Source: Streptococcus hyointestinalis (lineage in GTDB: Bacteria; Bacillota; Bacilli; Lactobacillales; Streptococcaceae). Taken from it: a stretch of DNA of 64,000 nt. Shown here piece after piece: positions 49,522 through 58,740 of the stretch; the first letter of the stretch is position 1; every line of letters begins with the position of its first letter. Location: NCBI RefSeq assembly GCF_011039275.1, contig NZ_JAAKGB010000001.1, positions 806,001 through 870,000 on the forward strand. The letters are read 5' to 3'. Under the pieces are notes generated by a model, which searched no databases, was not told where the DNA came from, and saw only the letters and a list, made by a program, of their open reading frames with translations. Both the position numbers and the translations under genes were made by a program.

Positions 49522-51033
49522 GTGACACTTTATAACATCAATTTAGGCATTGGTTGGGCGAGTAGTGGTGTTGAGTACGCCCCAGCCTATCGTGCCAGTG
49601 TCCTAAGAGAGCTTGGTTTAGAGAGCAAGATTATTTTTACGGACATGATTGTCACTGAAAATATCGAACACCTAACAGCCAATCTCGGCTTTAGAGACGA
49701 TGAGATTATCTGGCTTTATTCCTTTTTTACTGATGTCAAAATCGCAAAAACCAGCTTTACGCTAGCAGATTTGGAAAAGACCATTGACATGCCTTTATCT
49801 CGTGTGGAGCGTACAGGCAAGGCGGTGCGTTATTTTTACGATGACAATGACATGCTTATCACAGCCTACGCTAATGATGAGACCAGGGATATCATCCAGC
49901 GTGTCGAGTATGTGTCAAAGGGCGTCTTAGTGCGTAAGGACTACTTTACCTACACGAGGCTCTTTAGCGAATACTACGCTCCTAAAAACCAGCGTGCCGA
50001 GGTCTATCAGCGTACCTTTTTTAACGAAGATGGTACGGACGCCTGCACGGAAAACCGAGATGGAGATAACAGCGTCTTTATCTTTAAAGACCGCCTCCTC
50101 TACTCTAAGGATGAGTTAGTGGCTTACATGTTAGAGCGCTTAAAGCTGACAGAAAACGACATTGTTATCCTTGACCGTGCCACAGGTATCGGACAAAGCG
50201 TTTTTCAGCACCACTGCAAGGCTCGCCTAGCGGTCGTCATTCATGCCGAGCACTTTAGTGAAAATAGCACCACTAATAAAACCATCCTTTGGAGCAACTA
50301 CTACGAGTACCAATTCACAAACAGCGATAAAGATGACGCTTTTATCGCCTCGACCGACGTGCAAAAGAACTTACTTGAACATCAGTTTAGCCAGTACACC
50401 AACCGTCACCCCAAGGTCTATACCATCCCAGTCGGTAGTTTAGAGCGCCTACGTGGGCAAGGAAGTGACCAGCGTAAGCCTTACTCGTTAGTGACTGCCT
50501 CTCGTCTCGCAAGTGAAAAACACATTGATTGGCTAGTTCAGGCGGTTGTCTTAGCACACCAAGAGTTGCTAGAAGTGACCCTTGATATCTACGGTTCAGG
50601 TGGGCAAGAAGCCCTTTTACGAGACTAGATTAGCAAAAACCAGGCGCGGGATTACATCCACCTCAAGGGGCACCAAGATTTGACAGATATTTATCCAAAC
50701 TATGAGGCTTATGTTGCTGCCTCAACCAGTGAGGGCTTTGGTTTGACTCTTATGGAGGCTGTTGGCTCCGGATTGCCGATTATCGGCTTAGATGTCCGTT
50801 ATGGCAATCAAACCTTTGTTGATGCTGGCAAAGATGTCTATCTTATCCCTCGGGAGGAACCTGATGATGCTGCTGTCATGGCAAAAGCCTTTGCTCAAAA
50901 AATCATCCAGCTCTTTAGAGAAGCTGACCTTGTGCAGTTCCATGAGCACAGCTACCAGATAGCAGAGGGCTTTTTACAAGCCCAAATCACAGCCAAATGG
51001 CAAAATTTCATCGAGGAGGTGTCTCATGATTAA
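49522..51033 (+). pseudogene. gtfA: Accessory Sec glycosyltransferase GtfA (Gtf1), internal TAG
   Basis: Catalytic O-GlcNAc transferase that, with GtfB, primes serines of the SRRP. 503 codons from a GTG start (MTLYNINLGIGWASSGVEYA). The C-terminal retaining-GT core TSEGFGLTLMEAVGSGLPII and DVRYGNQTF is present. TAG at 50626-50628 is the Leu of LLRDLISKNQ, before the donor-site block, so a truncated product would lack the catalytic Glu. The final codons overlap gtfB by 8 bases. Confidence 0.9.
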
Positions 51034-52339
51034 ACTCTATGACTGGCTAATCCAAGACAGCCTAGCCCTAGATTATTCGCTCAATCAAGCAGGCTTTAGC
51101 GGACAGACCATTGTCATCAATGAAAACGGCTTTTTACCAGAAGGCATGACCTCACCTTACTCTTATTTCTGCGGTTTTGAAAAATCAGAAAATAGACTTC
51201 CACTCTATTTTAATGAATTGCCTGTGCCTGCTTTTTGGCAAATCGCAGGCAATAACAGTCAATGAGAGGTCTTTAATTACAGCGAGAACAAAGCGACCAT
51301 TTTCTACGCCGAACCAAAACATCTGCGCTACATTCAAAATGTTGATTGGCTAGGTGCAAATGGCAAAGCTCGCTTCACCGACCATTACAATCAATACGGC
51401 TGGCGCTTTGCTAGAACTCAGTTTACGGGCAACCAAGAAGCAACCGTCAAGCCCTATTTCAATCAAGAAGGTCAAGAAATCCTTGTCGAAAACTTCAAGA
51501 CAGGAACCATTATCCTCAATTGGAAAGACAAGGTACATTTCTTTAAAAATCGTGTGGAGTTGCTCGATTTCTACTTTGATTTGCTCGCCTTTGACACGTC
51601 TGCTATTTGGTTTAACTCCTTGTCGACACCCTTCTTTTTATCCCGCTATATCGGAGGGGCTGGCGATGACTTGCTCTTTTGGCAGGAGGGAATCGGTGAC
51701 GCTATTCCTGGGAATATGCAGTCGATTTTCAATCATCCAGAGGACCGTGTCCAGCGTATCATCGTCCAGAGAAAGGAAGCCTATGACCAGCTATTATCGC
51801 TGTTGCCCAGCGAACATCATGAACGTTTTCACTATCTAGGCTACACCTATCCGGTCAAGAAACAGCCGACAGGGAAAAAAGATATCTTGCTTTTGACCAA
51901 TTCTGACCAGATTGAGCATTTGGAGGATTTGGTTGTTGGCTTGTCAGACTTCGCCTTCCATATCGGAGCTCTAACAGAGATGTCGCAGCGCTTAACAAGC
52001 TTTTCTCGCTACGACAATGTGGTTCTCTACCCCAACCTTCCTGCGCAAAAAGCGCATGAGCTGTTTGAAAAGTGTGACCTGTACTTTGATATCAACCACT
52101 GCAATAGCGTCTTAGACAGCGTTCGCCAATCTTTTGAGTACAATCAAATCATCTTTGCTTATACCAATACCAGCCACGACCATGACTTGACGCTTCCTAC
52201 GCATATCTTTGTACCAGAGGAGACGCAGCGCTTGATTGAGACCGTTCGTGGGCTAGGAGACTATGGTCAAGTAGCAAGACATCAGCGAGAAGAGACGATT
52301 TTTGAAAGCTCTGACACTTATCGAAAAGTCCTAAGTTAG
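51026..52339 (+). pseudogene. gtfB: Accessory Sec glycosyltransferase stabiliser GtfB (Gtf2), internal TGA
   Basis: Substrate-binding chaperone partner of GtfA, 437 codons. Blocks: MIKLYDWLIQDSLALDYSLN at the start, NSLSTPFFLSRYIGGAGDDL and LFWQEGIGDAIPGNMQS in the middle. TGA at 51263-51265, between NNSQ and EVFNYSENKATIFY, is one of only three TGA interruptions in the window and probably a Trp or Gly codon originally. The frame continues cleanly to a TAG stop at 52339. Confidence 0.9.
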
Positions 52340-52348
52340 GAGGACCAT

Positions 52349-52513
52349 ATGCCTAAAAACGAATTACTAGAAAGAGAAATCAACTACACCATTGCTGGTG
52401 CAAGAGCGGAACTCCCAGAGCATGAAAAAGAGAAAAATCCACTTTTTTACACTCTGATTATCATCCTCATCACCATCGCTGTTTTGTATTCATTGTTGAG
52501 AAGTCTATTGTAA
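52349..52513 (+). CDS. asp4: Accessory Sec protein Asp4 (SecE-like)
   Basis: A 54-residue protein, MPKNELLEREINYTIAGARA at the start, with one C-terminal transmembrane helix (LFYTLIIILITIAVLYSLL). Size and shape match Asp4, the SecE-like partner of SecY2, and its position after gtfB matches S. gordonii-type loci. It starts after TTAGGAGGACC. It ends 38 bases before an ISL3-type insertion; no asp5 (SecG-like) follows. Confidence 0.8.
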   Translation: MPKNELLEREINYTIAGARAELPEHEKEKNPLFYTLIIILITIAVLYSLLRSLL

Positions 52514-53843
52514 AATCAAGGACAGAATATGTACCAACTATAAAAAGTTGAGGCTCTTTGTCAACTGTAGTGGGTTGGTTAAAAGCTATGTACGAGAGAG
52601 AACGATTTTCGTTCTCTCTCTTTGTATGTTCAGAGAGATGAGAATCCTTTATTCTAAAGATCGTAAAGATACGAAATCCAAATGCTTGCCGTTTGATATC
52701 CTTGATAAGTTTGTTAGTGGCTTCTAGTTTGGCGTTGGAGTAGGGAAGCGTCCAGGCGTTGGTAATATAAGTCTCGTACTTTATGAATGTCTTGAAAACT
52801 CTTGCAAAACTTGCGTTGACTGTATTGATATTGTCGTGAATGAGTCCGAAAAATGCCTCGACACGCTTCTCTTGAAAATGGAAAAGTAGAAGCTGATAAA
52901 GATCGTAGTAATAGCGAAGTTCAGGCGAAAAAGCTAAGGTTTTCTGGACAATTTCTCTAGGTGTCAGAGTCTGTCGAAAGGTTCTGGAGTAGAAAGTCTT
53001 GTTAGAGAGTTTTCTGCTGTCTTTTTGCAAGATTCTCCAGTGCTTTTTCATGGTTCTATAAGGCAGAGACTTCTTGTCAAAGGCTTTCATGATGGTAATG
53101 CGAGTCGCCATCATGGCTCGCGCGAGGTGCTGCACGATGTGGAAACGATCGAGGACGCTTTGAGCTTTTGGAAAGAGTTTCCTGATGCTGGGAATGTAGG
53201 CTCCCGACATGTCCACGGTTACGACTTTGACCTTCTCTCTAGCTTGCCTAGAATACCTATAAAAGTGTTTTTTGAGGGTCGTTTGGCGATTGTTCTCCAG
53301 CACTGCCATGATTTTCTTTGTCTCAAAATTTTTCGCAATGAAATCCAATTTTCCCTTGTTTCTTTCGAACTCATCCCAAGATAAGGTCTCAGTCAATGTC
53401 TCAAAATTCTCTTTCGAAGTGAAAGCATTCAGCTGTCTTTGGACGGTAGAAACAGAGACTTGGAAGCGATTTGCGATGTCTGTGTTGGTCTGTTTTTCGA
53501 TGAGGAGCTGTGTGATTTTTGTCCAGACAGGCTGTGAGATTTGGCAATTTTTCTTAACCAGACTAGTTTTAGCGACAGAAACCCTGCGACACGCTTTGCA
53601 CTGAAAACGGCGTTTCCTAAGCTTTAGGACAGTTGCCAAGCCTTGCACATCCAAGATTGGGCTGGTGGAGGGTCTTTGAAAGTCGTATTTGATCATCTTT
53701 CCTTGACAATGAGGACAAGCTGGAGCAGGATAATGCAGCTCGGCTTTTATCTCGATGTGAGTCTGATGTTTGAGAATAAGTGCTATTTTGATGTTTAAGT
53801 CTTTGATTCCGATGAGTTTTGTGGTATCGTTAATGTGTTCCAT
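52470..53843 (-). CDS. ISL3-family transposase, C-terminus shifted
   Basis: A 457-codon ISL3-type (IS1193/IS1167-like) transposase. Zinc-finger-like CPHC and CKAC pairs at the N-terminus, HTH, then DDE blocks VVTVDMSGAYIPSIRKLFP, DRFHIVQH and SNAKLEATNKLIKDIKRQAFGFR. After AFGFR the sequence departs from the family, while another frame reads RILISLNIQRERTKIVLSRT and stops at TAG 52586-52588, the usual ending, so a one-base indel near 52645-52672 is likely. As written it reads through the left end of the IS into asp4. Confidence 0.85.
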   Translation of the reverse strand: MEHINDTTKLIGIKDLNIKIALILKHQTHIEIKAELHYPAPACPHCQGKMIKYDFQRPSTSPILDVQGLATVLKLRKRRFQCKACRRVSVAKTSLVKKNCQISQPVWTKITQLLIEKQTNTDIANRFQVSVSTVQRQLNAFTSKENFETLTETLSWDEFERNKGKLDFIAKNFETKKIMAVLENNRQTTLKKHFYRYSRQAREKVKVVTVDMSGAYIPSIRKLFPKAQSVLDRFHIVQHLARAMMATRITIMKAFDKKSLPYRTMKKHWRILQKDSRKLSNKTFYSRTFRQTLTPREIVQKTLAFSPELRYYYDLYQLLLFHFQEKRVEAFFGLIHDNINTVNASFARVFKTFIKYETYITNAWTLPYSNAKLEATNKLIKDIKRQAFGFRIFTIFRIKDSHLSEHTKRENENRSLSYIAFNQPTTVDKEPQLFIVGTYSVLDFTIDFSTMNTKQRW

Positions 53844-53965
53844 ATGGTTCTTTCTAATGATGGTTTGGTCGCTTTTCCTTATAGACTATATGGGACTTTT
53901 TTGTTGCACTCAAAAAGCCCTATAAGATTTGCGGTGGAGTTGCCCACTACAGATATTATAGAGCC
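52552..53965. mobile_element. ISL3-family insertion sequence between asp4 and the SRRP gene
   Basis: Terminal inverted repeats GGCTCTTTGTCAACTGTAGT (from 52552) and its imperfect mate ending AGATATTATAGAGCC (53951-53965) share GGCTCT and CTGTAGTGGG. The element holds one minus-strand transposase. I found no matching 8-base target duplication beside the ends (left TAAAAAGTTGA, right TTAAAAAAACG). Confidence 0.8.
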
Positions 53966-54428
53966 TTAAAAAAACGCCCTTAGAATTATTATTCTAGGGG
54001 CGTTTTAGTGTCTAAACTACAGATCATGCGTTTGTTAGTGGCTTTTGAATTAGTCTCGGAAAGGAAGAGATTTTTGTCAAATGAAGCTAGATTACAATAC
54101 GAGTGGAGATTATATCCGAAACAAAATGTCATATGATGTGGGGTGGTCAAGGAACTCAGCTTTTTAAATAGACTTAATCGTCCTGTACTGAGAATTTTTT
54201 ACTCAAAAATACCGACACATTTAAATAAACATCTACAGCACTTATATATTAACAGGATATACAAATCATTCCCATAGTTATTTCTTCCCGTCCTATCACC
54301 AGATTAGCACGCTATAAAGAGAAAAATCGCCACGTTAAGTAGCGATTTTTCCCTTTTGTGAGCCTCAATGAAACTTCAAAGCGTTATAATAGTTTTAAGT
54401 CAAAAATCTCTATTAGCGAGGTCTCACT
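53966..54428. other. Intergenic region with two terminators
   Basis: AAAACGCCCTTAGAAT (53971-53986) pairs with ATTCTAGGGGCGTTTT (53991-54006), a strong terminator that was probably the end of the aSec operon before the IS came in. AAAAATCGC (54322-54330) and GCGATTTTT (54342-54350) form a second. A 29-codon frame from the ATG at 54080 (MKLDYNTSGDYIRNKMS) has no support as a gene. I see nothing else. Confidence 0.7.
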
Positions 54429-55688
54429 ATGAAAATTATAACACAGCTTAACCTTTTTGAGGATCACTAACTAGGTGATTTAGAAAAAATTTTGAGGGTG
54501 TTAGATGGTCTTCCAGAAACGGGTCTCTTTGATGAGTTAGAAGTCAAACGTAAACACGGACGTAAGGATTATTCTGTTCAATCTTACTTCATTGCCTATA
54601 TCGCTAAAATAGTTCTTCAATTGGAAACCGATCAACAGTTGATTCGTCAGCTTAATATGAATAGCCAGCTCCGTCAAATCTGTGGTTTTGAAACTCACGG
54701 TGTTAAGCTCAAAAATGGTACTATTAAACTTGTTCATGCTCCCTCTAAGTCTGCTTATTCTCGTTTTATTCAGGACTTGGAAGAGGTCTGTCCAGACATT
54801 GACGAGTGGGTTTTATCGGGCATATCTGAACTATACAACCTTCTTCCGGAATTTGGTATTGACTTAGCCCTAGCTGGCAAGTTCATTGATAGTTATGCAA
54901 CACCATATGGTAAGAAACAAAGAAAGGATAGACTCTCTGACTGTGATGCCGATATGGCTATTAAAAAACTTCATCACAAAAATGGAACGGTCTCTATGGA
55001 GAAACACTATGTCTATCGTTGTCATCTTGTGGTTGATGCTACTTATGAACTGCCTGTTACTTGGGAAGTGACGACGGCCTCAGAAGGGGAACCTACTGTT
55101 GCCCAAAGGCTGATTCGAAACATGCGTCCAACGACCATGGAGAGAGCAGAATATTTGCTGGCAGACCGTGGTTATATTGGAATTCCTCTTCAGAATCTCA
55201 TAGAAGAAGCCACAATTATTCCTATCATCGATCATCCTCGTAAGTGGAAAGAAGATGAAACCAGGCAATACCTTGATACGGATGTGATTTACAATCAATC
55301 TGGAGAAATCTTTTGGGTGAATGACAAGGGCAAAGCGATTCAGCTTATCTATAAGGGATACGATAAGTATTGTGACAGTTTGCGGTATGGCTTTCATCCC
55401 CGTTATCAGGACAATCGCGTCTTCCGTTTAAAACGGACGGTAGAACCTATTATCTTTAATCAAGTAGCTAGAGATAGTCAGAAGTTTAAACTACTCTACC
55501 AGAAGCGGACAGCTGTGGAGAGGGTGAATGGGCGTATAGACCGCGACTTTCGATTCGAGAAGCACACTATCCGAGGGCTTAAGAAGATGAGTCTAGCCAT
55601 TGCCATGAGTTTTTTAGTGATGGTTGGATTTGCCTTAGCCAAACTCAAACCAGGCCAGAATACTCATTTAGCCAGTTGGGTAGTCTAA
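54429..55688 (+). pseudogene. DDE transposase (IS1182/IS5-like), internal TAA
   Basis: A 419-codon transposase starting MKIITQLNLFEDHxLGDLEK. DDE blocks include AGKFIDSYATPYGKKQRKDR, LADRGYIGIPLQN and KRTAVERVNGRIDRDFRFEK (family DFGFENHTIRGLKKM). TAA at 54468-54470 follows codon 13; a start at a later codon could bypass it. It points toward the SRRP gene. I could not define the terminal inverted repeats. The exact IS family is uncertain. Confidence 0.7.
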
Positions 55689-55959
55689 AAATAAAAAATA
55701 GTTCAAAAACCAAGGGGGCAGTGCGCCCTTTTTTTAGTTTTCGATCTATCTCAATCCATCAGTGGAGGAAAATTCTTGAGTTTAAGAGAGTTAAACCAAA
55801 GATTATTGTTAGAAAAAGGAACGGGTTTTGAAAAATACAACATATACTAGTTGAAATTAAAGTAATAATATAATATAATATAATATAATGGGGATTTTTA
55901 CACAAAAATGAGTGAGAGAGCTCCGACAGTTATGCTGAATCACAGGAAGGAAATTATTT
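55689..55959. other. SRRP upstream region
   Basis: AAGGGGGC (55712-55719) and GCGCCCTT (55723-55730) form a terminator stem with one mismatch and a T-run, closing the IS transcript. Then about 120 AT-rich bases lead to the SRRP promoter. An in-frame ribosome binding site AGGAAGG lies 8 bases before the SRRP ATG. No gene is seen. Confidence 0.6.
55851..55889 (+). promoter_or_regulatory. SRRP promoter with tandem TATAA repeats
   Basis: TTGAAA (55851-55856) is followed by a run of TATAA pentamers (55869-55889) that gives four overlapping TATAAT hexamers. The one at 55874-55879 is exactly 17 bases from the -35. A pentamer tract can gain or lose units by slippage, which would alter promoter geometry or leader length. 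The tract and spacing are seen; phase variation is inferred. Confidence 0.65.
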
Positions 55960-57990
55960 ATGGGGAGTAAGAAGAAAAAGATTTTTGGTTAATCATCGCG
56001 TAAGTCCAGAGTTAAGATGCATAAATCCGGTAAACACTGGGTACGTACAGTCATGTCATCCATTGGCTTGATTCATTTGTTTAAAGGAATTTCTTCAAAA
56101 GAGATTATAGTTAGCGAAAATGAAGGAATAAACTACCATTTGTCATTGTCACGTAATATTTTGAAAGGGGCTGCAACTCTTAGTGCGATTGCTGCTGGCG
56201 GTGTTACAGGAACAGCTATGGCGGATACAGAGGAAAGAGCTGTCACGCTAGCTGCGGATAGTGTTAAAGCGACGGATAATTTATCCACTACTGATGTGGT
56301 AACATTACCATCAAATAATGACAGTACTACTTTAAAGACTCAACCACTTTCTGTAACAGAGATTGTGGAAAATGTTTCAGAATCAGATTTCACGTTTATG
56401 TCGGCCTCTATTTCTGAATCAGTGTCTGAATCTATTTCCGAATCTATTTCCGAATCTGTATCCACCTCTGAATCAATGAGCCTGTCGCTTTCTGAATCTA
56501 CTTCAGAATCTGTCTCGGCTTCTGAATCATTGTATCAATCTACTTCGGAGTCAGTTTCTGTCTCTGAGTCAGTGTCAGAATCGGTAAGGATTATTGCGAA
56601 TACTTCAGAATCCCAATGTGATTCTGAAGTTGTAAGTTCAGAAAGAGAAACAGAAAAAATAGATGAAAAGAGCTTAAAAGGTGAGTTAACCGAAACTAAA
56701 GAAGAGCTATACACAACTCTTAATGAGGTTGTGGCTACAGATACAAGTTTCATGACGGAAACAGAACGTATAGAGTATGAAGAAGTAAAAAGGGAAGCTA
56801 GAAATCTCTTAAATCAGCTGGACAACTTCCTAGCAACAGCCACAATTACTCAATCGCGATATGATAATTTATCACGGCGTGCCAATGTTTTGGCTAAGAA
56901 GCTGCAGGAGGTTATCGCTCAATAAAAGCTTCATACTTCTTCACGCAATGATGCGTCTAATAAATTAAAAGATGCCCTATCTTCACTTGAAAAGACAGTT
57001 GAGACTGCTCAAACTTTAAATATTAAAGGATTAGAGGGAGCAAGATCACTTATTTCACAGGCAAATGCACAGCTAAATAATGGGGCTACCAGTATCGCCC
57101 AATTGGAAGCTTTGAAGAATGCTATTATAACTAGTGAGCGATCGATTCAAGAACAATTGATTAAGAATGATAGTTTTTCGTCAGTAGAAACGTCGAATTA
57201 TGTTTATGTTGATGGTCATACTTATAAAATAGACATAGACAGCGAAGGTAATAAGTCGGTTAATTTGCCTTCCTCTGTCTCTGAAATTAAAACGTTAGAG
57301 GAAGGATTAAGCCCTATAGGACGGTTTAGACTTGCGATCGTAAGTGAGACAACAACAGGGCAAAGAATTACCTTTACGATTTCTGCTTTTGCCAATGATT
57401 CAAATGGGACAACGAGCTATGGCTGGAGTGGGGGCGTTCAGAATACCACGCCAATTCTTTGATTAAGCAATTTACGCGGGGAGTATGATACTGTTACTAA
57501 AACCATCACTTGGACTGTAACTTATGATCCAACGAGTATTTTGCCTTCTCGTGATTGGCGAACCACTCCATCATACACAGGGATTTATATCGAAACCGGT
57601 GGTGGTATGGGGAAACCTACTAATGTTTTGATTGCTGGCAATAGGACAACAACTACAAAAAATTCTAACCCTAAAAAGAATAATCAGTTTGTTTCAACAA
57701 CGACCTCTACCCCAAGAGCACATACTATTTCTTTGACAACTAGTTACGAGGGTACCCTTAGTGAGTTACAAAATGTTAAGTTGAAGATAGTGGGTTCTAC
57801 ATCTCGAAGTAACACGTTATTGGAAGATGGACTAATAATACAAACTGGGCGTAATAATGGTTGGTATATCCGCTCCAATGGTGAGGGGACGGCTATCAGC
57901 ATGTTTAATTTAAATGGGGTAAAACCTGATTCAGTTAAGCCAATTATTTCAACCAGTTAATCCACATCTCGTTCAGCTTCTGCTAGTGAG

Positions 57991-58740
57991 TCAACCAGTA
58001 GATCGCGATCAGTGAGTGAGTCAACCAGTAGATCACGATCAGTGAGCGAGTCAACCAGTAGATCGCGATCAGTGAGCGAGTCAACCAGTAGATCGCGATC
58101 AGTGAGCGAGTCAACCAGTAGATCGCGATCAGTGAGTGAGTCAACCAGTAGATCGCGGTCGGTGAGTGAGTCAACCAGTAGATCGCGATCAGTGAGCGAG
58201 TCAACCAGTAGATCACGATCAGTGAGTGAGTCAACCAGTAGATCGCGATCAGTGAGCGAGTCAACCAGTAGATCACGATCAGTGAGCGAGTCAACCAGTA
58301 GATCACGATCAGTGAGCGAGTCAACCAGTAGATCGCGATCAGTGAGTGAATCAACCAGTAGATCGCGATCAGTGAGTGAATCAACCAGTAGATCGCGATC
58401 AGTGAGTGAGTCAACCAGTAGATCACGATCAGTGAGCGAGTCAACCAGTAGATCACGATCAGTGAGCGAGTCAACCAGTAGATCACGATCAGTGAGCGAG
58501 TCAACCAGTAGATCGCGATCAGTGAGTGAATCAACCAGTAGATCGCGATCAGTGAGTGAATCAACCAGTAGATCGCGATCAGTGAGTGAATCAACCAGTA
58601 GATCGCGATCAGTGAGTGAGTCAACCAGTAGATCACGATCAGTGAGCGAGTCAACCAGTAGATCGCGATCAGTGAGTGAGTCAACCAGTAGATCGCGATC
58701 AGTGAGCGAGTCAACCAGTAGATCGCGATCAGTGAGTGAA
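57991..58740 (+). repeat. 25 tandem copies of a 30-base unit (SRRP decapeptide array)
   Basis: Exact 30-base period encoding [10 protein letters not shown]. Copies differ only at a few wobble positions (GCG/ACG for Arg context, GAG/GAA, AGC/AGT). The Arg content makes this block basic, unlike the acidic Glu-rich block that follows. No spacers are present, so it is not a CRISPR array. Confidence 0.97.

Noticed and set aside
52470..52551. Transposase extension as a real fusion with the asp4 region
   Set aside because: The extra residues come from reading through the IS end after a probable indel; the native stop lies at 52586-52588 in the family frame.
54020..54050. Fragment of a second ISL3 copy (TTTGTTAGTGGCTT also occurs near 52709)
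   Set aside because: Only about 14 bases match and nothing around them aligns; too short to support.
54080..54170. Small ORF MKLDYNTSGDYIRNKMS
   Set aside because: Only about 29 codons, no clear ribosome binding site, no recognisable family; likely chance or a remnant.
57991..58740. CRISPR array
   Set aside because: Units of 30 bases are directly adjacent with no variable spacers and encode a uniform decapeptide in frame with the SRRP.
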